61,517 nt of DNA. Source: Cohnella caldifontis (GTDB lineage Bacteria > Bacillota > Bacilli > Paenibacillales > Paenibacillaceae). The number at the start of each line of letters is the position of its first letter. Within the stretch, counting starts at the first letter, position 1. Location of the stretch: positions 1 through 61,517 of the forward strand of contig NZ_JAQZSJ010000025.1 of the NCBI RefSeq assembly GCF_029360585.1, given 5' to 3'. Positions 1 through 8,653 of the stretch are shown piece by piece. The translations under genes and the position numbers were made by a program. Under the pieces are notes generated by a model, which ran no database searches, was not told the origin of the DNA, and was given only the letters and a program-made list of their open reading frames with translations.

Positions 1-92
1 AGAAACAGACGCGCTGATGTCAGTGTTTATGCAACGCCAGTGAAGTAAATTACATAACTCCGTCCAACCGACGCATTCAATCCCAACCAAAG

Positions 93-135
93 CGCAACCC
101 ACGCCTTTCGCGAGGCGCCGGGTTGCGTTTTTGTT
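93..135 (+). terminator. Rho-independent terminator
   Basis: CGCAACCC pairs with GGGTTGCG (93-100 with 120-127) and is followed by TTTTTGTTTG. It presumably ends a gene lying before the window. Positions 1-92 hold nothing else I can identify. Confidence 0.75.
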
Positions 136-227
136 TGTCCGCCGGGCCCTATGCAAGCCAGGTTGATCATCCGCTTGGCAAAGGCCGGCAATAGGCGTCA
201 TATCCTAATAGAGAGGAGGCGGTGCGG

Positions 228-1142
228 ATGCTCACATCGGAAAAGCTGGGCTACGGCAAAGACGAGAAGCTGCTGATCGTGAACGCGGACGATTTCGGGA
301 TGTCCCGGTCCGTGAATGACGGGATTTCGGAGCTTTTGGAGCGGCGGCTAGTGTCATCGTCTACGATCATGATGAACTGCCCATGGTCCCCGGATGCCGC
401 CGCGAGAGCCGTACGGATCCGGGACGTCGATATCGGCGTGCATTGGACGCTCACCAGCGAATGGCCGGCCTACCGCTGGGGACCGCTCTTGCGCGGCCGG
501 CCGTCCGACACGCTGGCGGGCAAGGACGGCTGGTTTCCCGCTTCGAGCGAAGAGGCGGAACGCCGCGCGGATCCCGAGCAGGTCCGCGGCGAATTGATCG
601 CGCAGACGGAGGCGGCGCTGCAAGCGGGGATCGCGCTGACGCACGCAGATAACCACATGGGCAGCTTGTACGGCATCTCGTCCGGACGCGACCTGCTGCA
701 TGTCGCGTTTGAAGTCTGCGCCCGTTACGGCTTGCCGTTCCGGCTGCCCCGCAAGCTCATTCCGGTCGGAGGACGGATCATCCCGCCGGAAATCGAGCAA
801 AGGGCGAAAATCCGCGTCCGTCAGGCGGAGGATTACGGCATCGTGCTGCCCGATTACGTGATCGGACCGGAGTACCGGCTGCTGCCCGGCCAGACTTATG
901 ATGACGTCAAAGCCGAAGGCATCGCGCTTCTGCGCGGCCTTCTCCCCGGGGTGACGGAGTGGATCGCGCATCCCGCGGTCGTTACCGAGGATTTCAAAGC
1001 CTTCAATCTCTATTGGGAGAAAAGAGGAATGGAACGGCGTTTCTGGTCGGATCCCGACGTGTTGCAGGTGATTAGGCAGGAAAACATCCAGCGAATCGGC
1101 TGGCGGGAGCTGCAACGTCTCCAGAGCAGCTTTTCCGCGTGA
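228..1142 (+). CDS. ChbG/HpnK (YdjC-like) family carbohydrate deacetylase
   Basis: This 304-residue protein fits the YdjC/ChbG family of metal-dependent deacetylases that remove acetyl groups from N-acetylated sugars. The NADDFG motif (about residues 19-24), a GVHW histidine (about 72) and a THADNH motif (about 140) are the metal and catalytic positions known for the family, and the length is normal. There is no signal peptide, so it should be cytosolic. The start is placed at ATG 228, 8 nt after an AGAGGAGG site; GTG 222 is in frame but too close to that site. The gene stands alone. The sugar substrate cannot be read from the sequence. Confidence 0.85.
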   Translation: MLTSEKLGYGKDEKLLIVNADDFGMSRSVNDGISELLERRLVSSSTIMMNCPWSPDAAARAVRIRDVDIGVHWTLTSEWPAYRWGPLLRGRPSDTLAGKDGWFPASSEEAERRADPEQVRGELIAQTEAALQAGIALTHADNHMGSLYGISSGRDLLHVAFEVCARYGLPFRLPRKLIPVGGRIIPPEIEQRAKIRVRQAEDYGIVLPDYVIGPEYRLLPGQTYDDVKAEGIALLRGLLPGVTEWIAHPAVVTEDFKAFNLYWEKRGMERRFWSDPDVLQVIRQENIQRIGWRELQRLQSSFSA

Positions 1143-1279
1143 CAAGGCAAGGGAAGGCCCCGCGGATTTTCGCCTGAAATGCAGGAATTTTGGAAATTGT
1201 CACGAAATTGATTATATTTGAACTTTATTCTATCGCTGATACGGCGCAACCATCACAAGAAAGGGGACGAAAAGACAGC

Positions 1280-2284
1280 ATGGTGCAGGTACCCAAGAAG
1301 AACGAGCTCGGCTTTTTCGAAATCCGGTTGGAATCGATCGGAGGCCTCGGCGCCAACCTGGCCGGCAAAATGCTGGCCGAAGCCGGCGTCATGGGCGTCG
1401 GGCTGAACGGCGTCAGCTTCAGCTCGTACGGCTCCGAGAAGAAAGGCTCTCCCGTCAAGGCGCACATCCGTTTCTGCGATATCGACGCCAGGATCCGCGA
1501 CACCTCTCCGGTGGAACGGCCGCACGTCGTCGGCATTTTCCATGAAAACCTGGCAAGGACGGTGAACGTGATTTCCGGCATCTACGAGGACAGCACCGTG
1601 CTGGTCAATTCGAAGAAAACCCCCGAACAGCTGAAGGAGCACCTCAAGCTCAAAGGCGGCACGATCGCCGTGGTCGATGCGACGGGCATCTCGCTCGAGG
1701 AGAACAACCGCGTCAACATGGCGATGCTGGGCGGCTTGTTCCGGCTCTGCGATTTCCTGGATCCCGAGTTCATGAAGGGCGTCATCCGCAAATCGCTGGA
1801 GAAGAAGTACCCCGGGGCGGTGCAACCGGCCCTGAACACGTTTCAGCGCGGCTACGACGAAGTCAAGTTCCAGACGTTCCAGCTGGCCGAGGGAGACCGC
1901 ATGCCGGACTTCGTCCGGATGGACACGCCGGTGCTCGGTTACGAGACGCAGCCGATCGGCGGCACGATCACGAATCCCGGCAACAGCATTCTGAAGGACC
2001 TCAGCATCTCCCGCGCGGGCAAAATGCCGCATTTCGACGACGAGAAATGCATCCACTGCGCGGCTTGCGACAACGTCTGTCCCGATTTCTGCTTCGTCTG
2101 GGAGGAGCAGCCCGACAAGAAGGGCCGTCCCCAGATGTTCCTGCAAGGCATCGATTACCAGTATTGCAAAGGTTGCCTGAAATGCGTGCAAGCCTGTCCG
2201 ACCGAGGCTCTCTCGAGCGAGCTCGAGGAGGAAGGATACGCGCTCGCGCACCGGGTGGCGCATCGGTTCGATCTGGCGCTCTGA
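1280..2284 (+). CDS. 2-oxoacid:ferredoxin oxidoreductase, gamma domain fused to 2x[4Fe-4S] ferredoxin
   Basis: This 334-residue protein begins with a pyruvate/2-oxoacid oxidoreductase gamma domain (GGLGANLAGKMLAE near residue 25). It ends with a two-cluster ferredoxin domain: CIHCAACDNVCP near 257 and CKGCLKCVQACP near 295. In archaeal-type enzymes these are separate gamma and delta subunits, here in one chain. It lies 44 nt upstream of the alpha-beta gene and must be its partner, passing electrons from the TPP centre to ferredoxin during decarboxylation of a 2-oxoacid to its acyl-CoA. The start is ATG 1280; GTG 1283 is an alternative. The substrate (pyruvate or another 2-oxoacid) is not determined. 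Confidence 0.85.
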   Translation: MVQVPKKNELGFFEIRLESIGGLGANLAGKMLAEAGVMGVGLNGVSFSSYGSEKKGSPVKAHIRFCDIDARIRDTSPVERPHVVGIFHENLARTVNVISGIYEDSTVLVNSKKTPEQLKEHLKLKGGTIAVVDATGISLEENNRVNMAMLGGLFRLCDFLDPEFMKGVIRKSLEKKYPGAVQPALNTFQRGYDEVKFQTFQLAEGDRMPDFVRMDTPVLGYETQPIGGTITNPGNSILKDLSISRAGKMPHFDDEKCIHCAACDNVCPDFCFVWEEQPDKKGRPQMFLQGIDYQYCKGCLKCVQACPTEALSSELEEEGYALAHRVAHRFDLAL

Positions 2285-2328
2285 TCACACACTTTTCCGC
2301 AAAGAGGAATAAGGAGAGGCGATGGGGA

Positions 2329-4632
2329 ATGGCGATCGATATTCGCAAGGAAACGGCCGGACGGGTCGAGCAGCGCATCGTGTACGAGTCCGGCAACGAG
2401 ATGGCCGCTTATGCCGCGCACCAAATCAACTATCATATCATGGGGTATTTTCCGATTTCTCCTTCTACCGAAGTGGCGCAGTTCCTCGACTTGATGAAAG
2501 CGAACGGCCAGCATGACATCGTGCTCATCCCGGCGGACGGCGAGCACGGCTCCGCGGGCGTCTGCTACGGGGCTTCCACGGCCGGCGGCCGGGTATTCAA
2601 CGCGACGAGCGCGAACGGCTACCTGTACATGCTGGAGCAGATGCCGGTCCAATCCGGCACCCGGTTCCCGATGGTCATGAACCTCGTCTGCCGGTCCGTT
2701 TCGGGACCGCTGGACATCCACGGCGACCATTCCGACCTGTATTTTGCGCTCAACACGGGCTGGCCGATCCTGCTCTGCCGCGATCCGCAGGCCGTCTACG
2801 ACATGAACATCATGGCGCTGAAGCTGGCGGAGGACCCCGAGGTCCGGCTGCCGGTGCTCGTCGCGTCCGACGGATATTTCACGAGCCACCAAAAACGCCG
2901 AGTCAACACGTTCGCCCACCGCGAGGACGTGCACAAATTCATCGGCGAGCATCCGCCGGAAGGTTTCGTCCACGTGCTGGACCGCGACAACCCGATCACG
3001 GTCGGCCCATATATGAACGAGCCGGACTACATTAACAACTGCTACCAGCAGTCCATGGCCATGTACCGCGCCGAAGCGGTCTATGACCGGATCCGCAAGG
3101 AGTACGCCGAGCTGACGGGGCGGGACTATCCGGTGCTCGACCTGTACCGGATGGAGGACGCCGAAGTCGCGGTCTTCCTGCTCAACTCCTCCGCGGAGAT
3201 CATCAAGGATGTCGTCGACCAGCTGCGCGAGCAAGGCGTCAAAGCCGGCTCGATCTCCCCGAACATGATCCGGCCGTTCCCGGCCAAGGCGATCGCCGAA
3301 GCGCTCCGGAACGTCAAGGCGGTAACCGTGGGCGACCGCGCGGATTCCTATGGCGGACATGGCGGCAACATGGTGAACGAAATCAAAGCCGCGCTGCAGA
3401 CGTATCGGAACAACGATACGCTGGTCATCAGCCGGATTTACGGGCTGGGCGGCAAAGATTTCTACGCGGAAGACGGCTTCAAGCTGTTCGAATTCGCCAT
3501 CGACGCCGCGGCCAAAGGCCATGTCGAGAAGCCGTTCGACTACCACGGCCATACGCCGGGCGACCCGGCCAAAGCGCCCAAACGCGTGCTGGAACCGATG
3601 AAATACGAGGATTTGAAAACGGGGTTGATCACCGTGACGCCGGACGAGGAGACGGGCAAGCTGAACGTCCGCGTGCCTCCGCTCCGTTCGCTGACGAAGA
3701 AGCCGAAGCGGCTCGCCCCGGGGCACGGCGCTTGTCCGGGATGCGGCATTTTCTCCGGGCTCGAGCTGTTCTTCAAAGGCATCGAAGGCGACATCGTGGC
3801 GCTGTACCAGACGGGCTGCGCCATGGTCGTGACGACCGGCTATCCGTATTCCGCGCATAAAGCGACGTACATCCACAACCTGTTCCAGAACGGCGCGGCC
3901 ACGCTCTCCGGCGTCGTCGAGATGTTCCATGAACGCAAACGGCGCGGCGAGTTGGACCACCTGGGGCTGAAAGACGACTTCACGTTCGTCATGATCACCG
4001 GCGACGGCGGCATGGACATCGGCATGGGACCGGCGATCGGAGCGGCGCTCCGGAATCACCGCATGATCATCCTCGAATACGATAACGAGGGCTACATGAA
4101 CACCGGCGCCCAGCTTAGCTATTCCACGCCGATCGGCCACCGGACGTCGACGTCCAACGTGGGCAAGGCGCAGGGCGGCAAAGTGTTCCACCATAAGGAC
4201 ACCGCGCAAATCATGGCGGCGACGAACATCCCGTACGTGTTCACGGGCAGCGAAGCCAACCCGCAGGATCTCGTCCGCAAGGCGGCGAAGGCGCAATGGT
4301 ATGCGCAGAACGTCGGCCTCGTCTACGGCAAAATCCTGATCACGTGCCCGCTGAACTGGCTGTCGGAAGACAAGGACGGCTCGTCCATCATCGAGCAAGC
4401 CGTCAACTCCTGCTTCTTCCCGCTCTACGAGGTGGAAAACGGCGTGACGACGATCACGTACAATCCGGAAGAGAAGGGCAAGCGCATCCCCGTGACGGAT
4501 TGGCTGAAAATGATGGGCAAGACGAAGCACCTGTCCAAGCCGGAGTACGCCGAGACGCTGCGTTCGTTCGAAGCCGAGATCGAGCGCCGCTGGAACCGTC
4601 TCAAGGCGAAACACGAAAATCCTTATCTGTAA
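2329..4632 (+). CDS. 2-oxoacid:ferredoxin oxidoreductase, fused alpha and beta (TPP) subunits
   Basis: This 767-residue protein has an N-terminal alpha part (pyrimidine-binding domain from about residue 20, then the transketolase-C-like domain) and a C-terminal beta part. The beta part has PGHGACPGCG near residue 464 and the TPP/Mg motif GDGGMDIGMG near 558 with the following EYDNEGYMN. With the upstream gamma-ferredoxin gene it makes a complete CoA-dependent 2-oxoacid oxidoreductase. ATG 2329 follows AAGGAGAGG by 9 nt; a longer reading frame runs back into the upstream gene but is not family sequence. The alpha-beta fusion is less common than separate subunits. Pyruvate is the likeliest substrate, but this is inference. 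Confidence 0.88.
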   Translation: MAIDIRKETAGRVEQRIVYESGNEMAAYAAHQINYHIMGYFPISPSTEVAQFLDLMKANGQHDIVLIPADGEHGSAGVCYGASTAGGRVFNATSANGYLYMLEQMPVQSGTRFPMVMNLVCRSVSGPLDIHGDHSDLYFALNTGWPILLCRDPQAVYDMNIMALKLAEDPEVRLPVLVASDGYFTSHQKRRVNTFAHREDVHKFIGEHPPEGFVHVLDRDNPITVGPYMNEPDYINNCYQQSMAMYRAEAVYDRIRKEYAELTGRDYPVLDLYRMEDAEVAVFLLNSSAEIIKDVVDQLREQGVKAGSISPNMIRPFPAKAIAEALRNVKAVTVGDRADSYGGHGGNMVNEIKAALQTYRNNDTLVISRIYGLGGKDFYAEDGFKLFEFAIDAAAKGHVEKPFDYHGHTPGDPAKAPKRVLEPMKYEDLKTGLITVTPDEETGKLNVRVPPLRSLTKKPKRLAPGHGACPGCGIFSGLELFFKGIEGDIVALYQTGCAMVVTTGYPYSAHKATYIHNLFQNGAATLSGVVEMFHERKRRGELDHLGLKDDFTFVMITGDGGMDIGMGPAIGAALRNHRMIILEYDNEGYMNTGAQLSYSTPIGHRTSTSNVGKAQGGKVFHHKDTAQIMAATNIPYVFTGSEANPQDLVRKAAKAQWYAQNVGLVYGKILITCPLNWLSEDKDGSSIIEQAVNSCFFPLYEVENGVTTITYNPEEKGKRIPVTDWLKMMGKTKHLSKPEYAETLRSFEAEIERRWNRLKAKHENPYL

Positions 4633-4647
4633 GGCGGGACGGCGAGC

Positions 4648-4938
4648 ATGCCCTATGCTTTGAGAAATACCGCGACCGGAGAGTTGCTGGCTTACCCGCA
4701 GATCAACGGATACCGGCTGCCTTATTATGGGGTGCGTCTTTGGAACGAGACGCCGGATGACGCCGGAGTGCGCGAGGCATTGTCGGATGCCGGATCGGCG
4801 GATTTGCCGGATGACTGGCATCCGGTCGAACTCACGGAGCACCAGGCCAAAATGGCCAACGTGAAGCTCCGCAACGACCCCCGCCGGCGGATTTTCCTGC
4901 AAGACCAGGTGCTGACGGCCGTTTCGGCGGAACGATAG
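4648..4938 (+). CDS. Small hypothetical protein downstream of the oxidoreductase
   Basis: This 96-residue soluble protein begins 15 nt after the alpha-beta oxidoreductase stop and is followed by a terminator, so it is probably the third gene of that operon. It has no cysteines, no signal peptide and no membrane segment. I recognise no domain. Its codon use matches its neighbours, and the frame is in the expected place for a real gene. A role in assembly or control of the oxidoreductase would be a guess from position only. Confidence 0.6.
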   Translation: MPYALRNTATGELLAYPQINGYRLPYYGVRLWNETPDDAGVREALSDAGSADLPDDWHPVELTEHQAKMANVKLRNDPRRRIFLQDQVLTAVSAER

Positions 4939-4950
4939 CGAATACGCAAG

Positions 4951-4982
4951 CAACCCCCCGGAGCTCGAGGCCGGGGGGTTGC
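4951..4982. terminator. Hairpin between convergent genes
   Basis: CAACCCCCCGG pairs with CCGGGGGGTTG around a 10-nt loop. It lies between the plus-strand operon and the minus-strand gene ending at 4995, so it may serve both, although neither side has a clean T-run. Confidence 0.55.
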
Positions 4983-4994
4983 GCGTTCCATCGT

Positions 4995-5507
4995 TTAGTC
5001 TCGCGGAAACATCGAAACTTCCTTGCTGCCGGTCTTGATCGCGACGTTTGTGACTTTCTGCAGGCGCAAGTACTCATTCGGTTTCAGATCCTGCTGAAAA
5101 TACGCGTATAGATAGGCGGCATCCGCAAATCCGAGTCCCGGGTAACACACGACTTGCTGGGGCGTATACGGATTGTCGATCAGCACCTGCCACTCGCCGT
5201 CCCGCTCGGATAGGGGCACTTCGGCCAGCGCTTCGTTTTTCGCTTCGTAAATGGAGGTCAGTTCGTCCCAGAGACGTTCCCAGGATGGGCTGTAACGGGA
5301 GAGGTTGGGGAAATCGGTTCGGCATTGCCCTAGCAACTTCCCGACTTCATCTTTTTCTTCCTCTTCATAACGCTTCAGCGTTGCCCGGAGGTCTTCGATA
5401 AAGCCGAAAAACGCGTAATACCCTTTGGCCTCCATCGCGGCGCGGAAATCCCCGCGCAACGCCTCGCTGCCGATGTCGCGGTAAACACGCAAGGTCAGCT
5501 CCGTCAT
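4995..5507 (-). CDS. Hypothetical protein, about 170 residues
   Basis: I do not recognise this family. The protein is acidic and soluble, with a predicted helical N-terminal half containing the charged run KRYEEEEKDE, and a C-terminal half rich in aromatic residues. No signal peptide, membrane segment or metal motif is visible. The start at 5507 (MTELTLRV) sits about 12 nt after AAGGATGG; an in-frame ATG at 5522 is possible but has the purine-rich stretch immediately next to it. The gene is monocistronic and divergent from the gene at 5667. Confidence 0.6.
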   Translation of the reverse strand: MTELTLRVYRDIGSEALRGDFRAAMEAKGYYAFFGFIEDLRATLKRYEEEEKDEVGKLLGQCRTDFPNLSRYSPSWERLWDELTSIYEAKNEALAEVPLSERDGEWQVLIDNPYTPQQVVCYPGLGFADAAYLYAYFQQDLKPNEYLRLQKVTNVAIKTGSKEVSMFPRD

Positions 5508-5608
5508 CAGGAAAGTTCCCATCCTTTCGGTTCCGGAAAATACGCCGATTGGAAATCATCTTCGTCCATTATATCGCAAAGGTTCGCTACACGCCCGCTA
5601 TTTTGTGA

Positions 5609-5614
5609 TATAAT
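5609..5614 (+). promoter_or_regulatory. Extended -10 promoter element
   Basis: TGA-TATAAT forms an extended -10 (TGn) element about 50 nt upstream of the gene at 5667. The -35 region is weak, as is common for extended -10 promoters. Confidence 0.5.
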
Positions 5615-5666
5615 GAAAGCCAATGTGCAAGACGCTTAAGGCGCTGGGGAAGGGAATGACGAAGAA

Positions 5667-6191
5667 ATGGTTCGGCGTTTTGTCATCGAGGCGGTCATGA
5701 TCGCCATCTATGGGCAATTGCTCGTGCCGAAACGGCCCGTGGAATATCGGATTCCCTATTCCACGGTCATGGAGCTTTACGACCTCAAGGAGAGCGAAGA
5801 ACCGATCATGCAGGATCCCGAGCAAGAACGCCACGTCCGGGAGAAAATCGGGGACATGATCGCCTTTTTCGAGGATCCGTTCAATAAAAAGAAGCTGGAA
5901 CGCGCGCTCGCCGCGCCGTGGAAGGAAAGCCCGCCGCTTCCGATCAACGAGAACGTGACGTTCATCATCGTGAACGCGGTGGAGAACATGCAGTACGGGG
6001 AAATTTTCGATCCGATCGAAACCGAAATCATTCTGTCTTCGTTGCGGCAGCAATGCCCCGTTCTGACCGACCATGTCGATTTTCAGGACAAGGCCGTCCA
6101 GAACGGCGTCCCGATCCAACTGTACGACATCGACGATTTCGAGTTCGCCGTGGAAGAGGGCGTCGATACGCCAGACGGCTATTCGCAATGA
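5667..6191 (+). CDS. Conserved hypothetical protein, 174 residues
   Basis: The reading frame is preceded by a good extended -10 promoter and GGGGAAGGGA, and followed by a strong terminator, so it is a real single-gene unit. The protein begins with a short hydrophobic segment (IEAVMIAIYGQLLVP), then alternates acidic and hydrophobic stretches. I recognise no catalytic motif or named family. A second in-frame ATG at 5697 is a possible start. It could be a lineage-specific Paenibacillaceae protein, but that is a guess. Confidence 0.6.
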   Translation: MVRRFVIEAVMIAIYGQLLVPKRPVEYRIPYSTVMELYDLKESEEPIMQDPEQERHVREKIGDMIAFFEDPFNKKKLERALAAPWKESPPLPINENVTFIIVNAVENMQYGEIFDPIETEIILSSLRQQCPVLTDHVDFQDKAVQNGVPIQLYDIDDFEFAVEEGVDTPDGYSQ

Positions 6192-6192
6192 A

Positions 6193-6226
6193 CAAGGCTG
6201 CCGATTGCTCGGCAGCCTTGTTTGTT
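6193..6226 (+). terminator. Rho-independent terminator
   Basis: CAAGGCTGCCGA pairs with TCGGCAGCCTTG over a TTGC loop and is followed by TTTGTTG. It ends the gene at 5667-6191. Confidence 0.85.
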
Positions 6227-6283
6227 GAGCGGCGCGCCCCTATGGTAAAATGAGGCGAACTCATTCCGAGGAGGCTGGTTTGG

Positions 6284-6601
6284 ATGCTGGTGACGACAAC
6301 GCCGAACGTAGAAGGGTACCGCATCACGCAATACATGGGGATCGTGAACGGGGAAACGATCATGGGAGCGAACATTTTCCGGGATTTCCTCGCTTCGATC
6401 ACGGACGTGGTCGGCGGCCGGTCGGGTACATACGAGAGCAAGCTGAAAGAAGCGCGGGACATCGCCATCTCCGAAATGACGGCGCAAGCGCAGCGCATGG
6501 GCGCCAACGCGATCGTCGGGGTTGACGTCGATTACGAGGTCGTCCGCGAAGGCATGCTTATGGTCGCGGTCAGCGGGACGGCCGTTCGGGTCGATCCGTA
6601 A
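6284..6601 (+). CDS. YbjQ/UPF0145 family protein
   Basis: This 105-residue protein matches the YbjQ (UPF0145) family, which forms small homopentamers. The N-terminal strand pattern ([27 protein letters not shown]), the helix with [24 protein letters not shown] and the final beta strands are typical, and the length is complete. A GAGGAGG site precedes the ATG. The molecular role of the family is not established; a metal-related role has been suggested. The aldo/keto reductase starts 16 nt downstream, so the two are probably co-transcribed. Confidence 0.88.
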   Translation: MLVTTTPNVEGYRITQYMGIVNGETIMGANIFRDFLASITDVVGGRSGTYESKLKEARDIAISEMTAQAQRMGANAIVGVDVDYEVVREGMLMVAVSGTAVRVDP

Positions 6602-6617
6602 AGGAGGGAACTCCGTC

Positions 6618-7529
6618 ATGAAATACAGGACTCTAGGCAAAACGGGCCTTCGGGTATCCGTGGTCGGCGTCGGAACCTGGCAGTTCGGAGGCGAATGGGG
6701 ACGGGAATATTCGGCAGCGGAAGCGGACGCGATCCTGGGCCGCGCCAAAGAGCTCGGCATCAATTTGATCGATACGGCGGAATGCTACGGGGATCATCTT
6801 TCGGAGTCGCTGATCGGCCAATCGATTGCCGGGAGCCGCGGCGACTGGATTTTGGCGACGAAATTCGGGCATGAGTTCCACCGTTCGTTCGAACGGACCG
6901 ACCGGTTCCGCGCGGAGGAAGCGGTCCGGCAGCTGGATTTGTCTTTGAAGGCGCTGCGAACGGACTACGTGGATTTGTACCAATTCCACTCGGGTCCGGA
7001 CGCGGCGTTCGACCAGGATACGCTGTGGGACACGTTGAACCGGCAGGTGGAGGCGGGCAAAATCCGCCACCTGGGCATCTCCATCGGCTCCAACCGGAAT
7101 ATCCATCAGACGTCGAACGCGACGAAGGTTGGGGCGGGGGCGATTCAGGTCGTGTACAACCGGTTGGACCGCGCCCCGGAAGAAGAAGTCTTCCCGTCCT
7201 GCGCGGAGCAGAATCTGGGCGTGCTCGCCCGCGTGCCGCTGGCCAGCGGGTTCCTGAGCGGCAAGTACCGCCCCGGCACGAAGTTCGAAGCGAACGACGT
7301 GAGATCCCGCCGCGGCCAGGAAGATCTGGATCGGCAAATGCGCGAGGCCGAGCGAATCCGGTCAGAAGAAGTGCCGGCGGGTGTCGACATGGCGGCGTGG
7401 GCGCTGGCTTGGTGCCTCAAGCATCCGGCCGTGACGACGGTCATCCCGGGCTGCAAGGATGTCCGGCAGGTCGAAGCGAACGCGGCCGCCGTGGCGCTCG
7501 TGGAAGGCGGCCATCCCCAGGATGCGTGA
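6618..7529 (+). CDS. Aldo/keto reductase
   Basis: This 303-residue TIM-barrel oxidoreductase reduces or oxidises a carbonyl/alcohol with NADP(H). The N-terminal MKYRTLGKTGLRVSVVGVGTW, the catalytic Asp and Tyr in DTAECYGDH (about residues 52-56), the Lys in ATKFG and the His in YQFHSG are all present. So is the C-terminal cofactor region TTVIPGCKDVRQVEAN. AAGGAGGGAA overlaps the stop of the YbjQ gene and precedes ATG 6618. Its stop overlaps the start of the CobW gene by 8 nt, which suggests translational coupling. The substrate is unknown. Confidence 0.9.
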   Translation: MKYRTLGKTGLRVSVVGVGTWQFGGEWGREYSAAEADAILGRAKELGINLIDTAECYGDHLSESLIGQSIAGSRGDWILATKFGHEFHRSFERTDRFRAEEAVRQLDLSLKALRTDYVDLYQFHSGPDAAFDQDTLWDTLNRQVEAGKIRHLGISIGSNRNIHQTSNATKVGAGAIQVVYNRLDRAPEEEVFPSCAEQNLGVLARVPLASGFLSGKYRPGTKFEANDVRSRRGQEDLDRQMREAERIRSEEVPAGVDMAAWALAWCLKHPAVTTVIPGCKDVRQVEANAAAVALVEGGHPQDA

Positions 7530-8544
7530 GGGCCCGATCCCCGTTTACCTGCTGTCGGGCTTTCTGGGCAGCGGGAAAACGACGCTCCTGAGGCGGTTGA
7601 TCGACGACGCGAAAAACCGCGGATGGAAACCGGCCGTGCTGATGAACGAAGCGGGCGACGTGAACCTCGACGGTCTCATGGTCGACGCTTCGGTCCCGAT
7701 GTCCGAGCTGCTGGGCGGCTGCATCTGCTGCCAAATCCGCGGAGACGCCAGCGTCGAAGTCGTCCGACTGGCAAAAGAGCATAGGCCGGACGTCATCTGG
7801 ATCGAATCGACGGGCCTCGCGCTGCCGATGGAGATCATCGACGCGGTGACGGAAGCGTCGCTGTACGAGAGGGTGGAGCTGCGCGGCATCGTAACCGTCG
7901 TGGACGCGCCGCATTTGCTGGACCGGGTAAGGGTGGGGTCCGGCAAGACTCTTCGGTTGATGCGGGAGCAGATCCAGGCGGCTTCTCTCATCGTGCTTAA
8001 CAAGAGGGATCTCGTAGGCGAGCCGGAGCTGCGGGAATTGACGGATGTTCTAGCCGAATGGAATCCGAACGCGGAGATCGCGCCTGCCGTTAAAGCAGGC
8101 ATCGACCTGGAAAGGATTTACGAAGGCGAGCCGTACGTCCGGAATTCGAAGGATCAATCCGACAACGGGGACGAATGCGGCGATCCCAACTGCACGCATC
8201 CCCATGCTGCCGGGGATCATGGACATTATCATCATCATGAGCCCGAAGCCGGGCATGGCCACGTTCAAGCGCTGACGCACTACTTGAAAGGCCCTGTCGA
8301 CAGCCGGGCGTTCGAGGCATTCGTCGGACGGCTGCCCGACGGCGTCTACCGCGCGAAAGGCATCGTCTCGTTCCGGGACACGGCCAACCGGTACTTGTTC
8401 CAATACGCGTATCGGCAGAGCGATTACATGCCGATCCGTCCGCAGGGCACGGTATTGGACGTTGTGGTGCTGATCGGGGAAGGCTTCTCCCGGTCGGAGT
8501 TGGCTGCCCAATTGGATCGATTAACCGAATCGCAGGACCATTAA
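7522..8544 (+). CDS. CobW/COG0523 family GTP-binding metal chaperone
   Basis: This 340-residue G3E GTPase has a Walker A GFLGSGKTT (13-21), a metal-binding CxCC motif in GGCICCQ (about 65-71), a base-specificity NKRD (about 158) and a C-terminal CobW_C domain. Between them is a histidine-rich stretch, about residues 215-250, with CGDPNCTHPH, GHYHHHE and GHGH. Such loops bind zinc, nickel or cobalt in this family, and members deliver metal to client enzymes. The start is ATG 7522 inside the end of the aldo/keto reductase gene. No Zur-like palindrome was recognised upstream, so which metal it handles is open. Confidence 0.88.
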   Translation: MREGPIPVYLLSGFLGSGKTTLLRRLIDDAKNRGWKPAVLMNEAGDVNLDGLMVDASVPMSELLGGCICCQIRGDASVEVVRLAKEHRPDVIWIESTGLALPMEIIDAVTEASLYERVELRGIVTVVDAPHLLDRVRVGSGKTLRLMREQIQAASLIVLNKRDLVGEPELRELTDVLAEWNPNAEIAPAVKAGIDLERIYEGEPYVRNSKDQSDNGDECGDPNCTHPHAAGDHGHYHHHEPEAGHGHVQALTHYLKGPVDSRAFEAFVGRLPDGVYRAKGIVSFRDTANRYLFQYAYRQSDYMPIRPQGTVLDVVVLIGEGFSRSELAAQLDRLTESQDH

Positions 8545-8618
8545 CGGCATTAATTAACCTCGCAATCAACCGGCGCAGAACCGGTGGAATGCGGGGTTTC
8601 GTTTCCCGGCTATCGAAA

Positions 8619-8641
8619 AAGCGGAGCTTTTCGCTCCGCTT
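8619..8641 (-). terminator. Rho-independent terminator for the MerR gene
   Basis: AAGCGGAGC pairs with GCTCCGCTT over a TTTTC loop. On the minus strand the stem is followed by TTTTTC, so it works for the MerR-family gene ending at 8654. Confidence 0.75.
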
Positions 8642-8653
8642 CCCGTACCTCGA

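Noticed and set aside
2155..4953. Long minus-strand open frame of 932 codons opposite the oxidoreductase genes
   Set aside because: It is a shadow of GC-rich codon structure on the real plus-strand genes. The translation is Arg/His/Asp-rich with no family motif, and the plus strand carries clear TPP and ferredoxin motifs.
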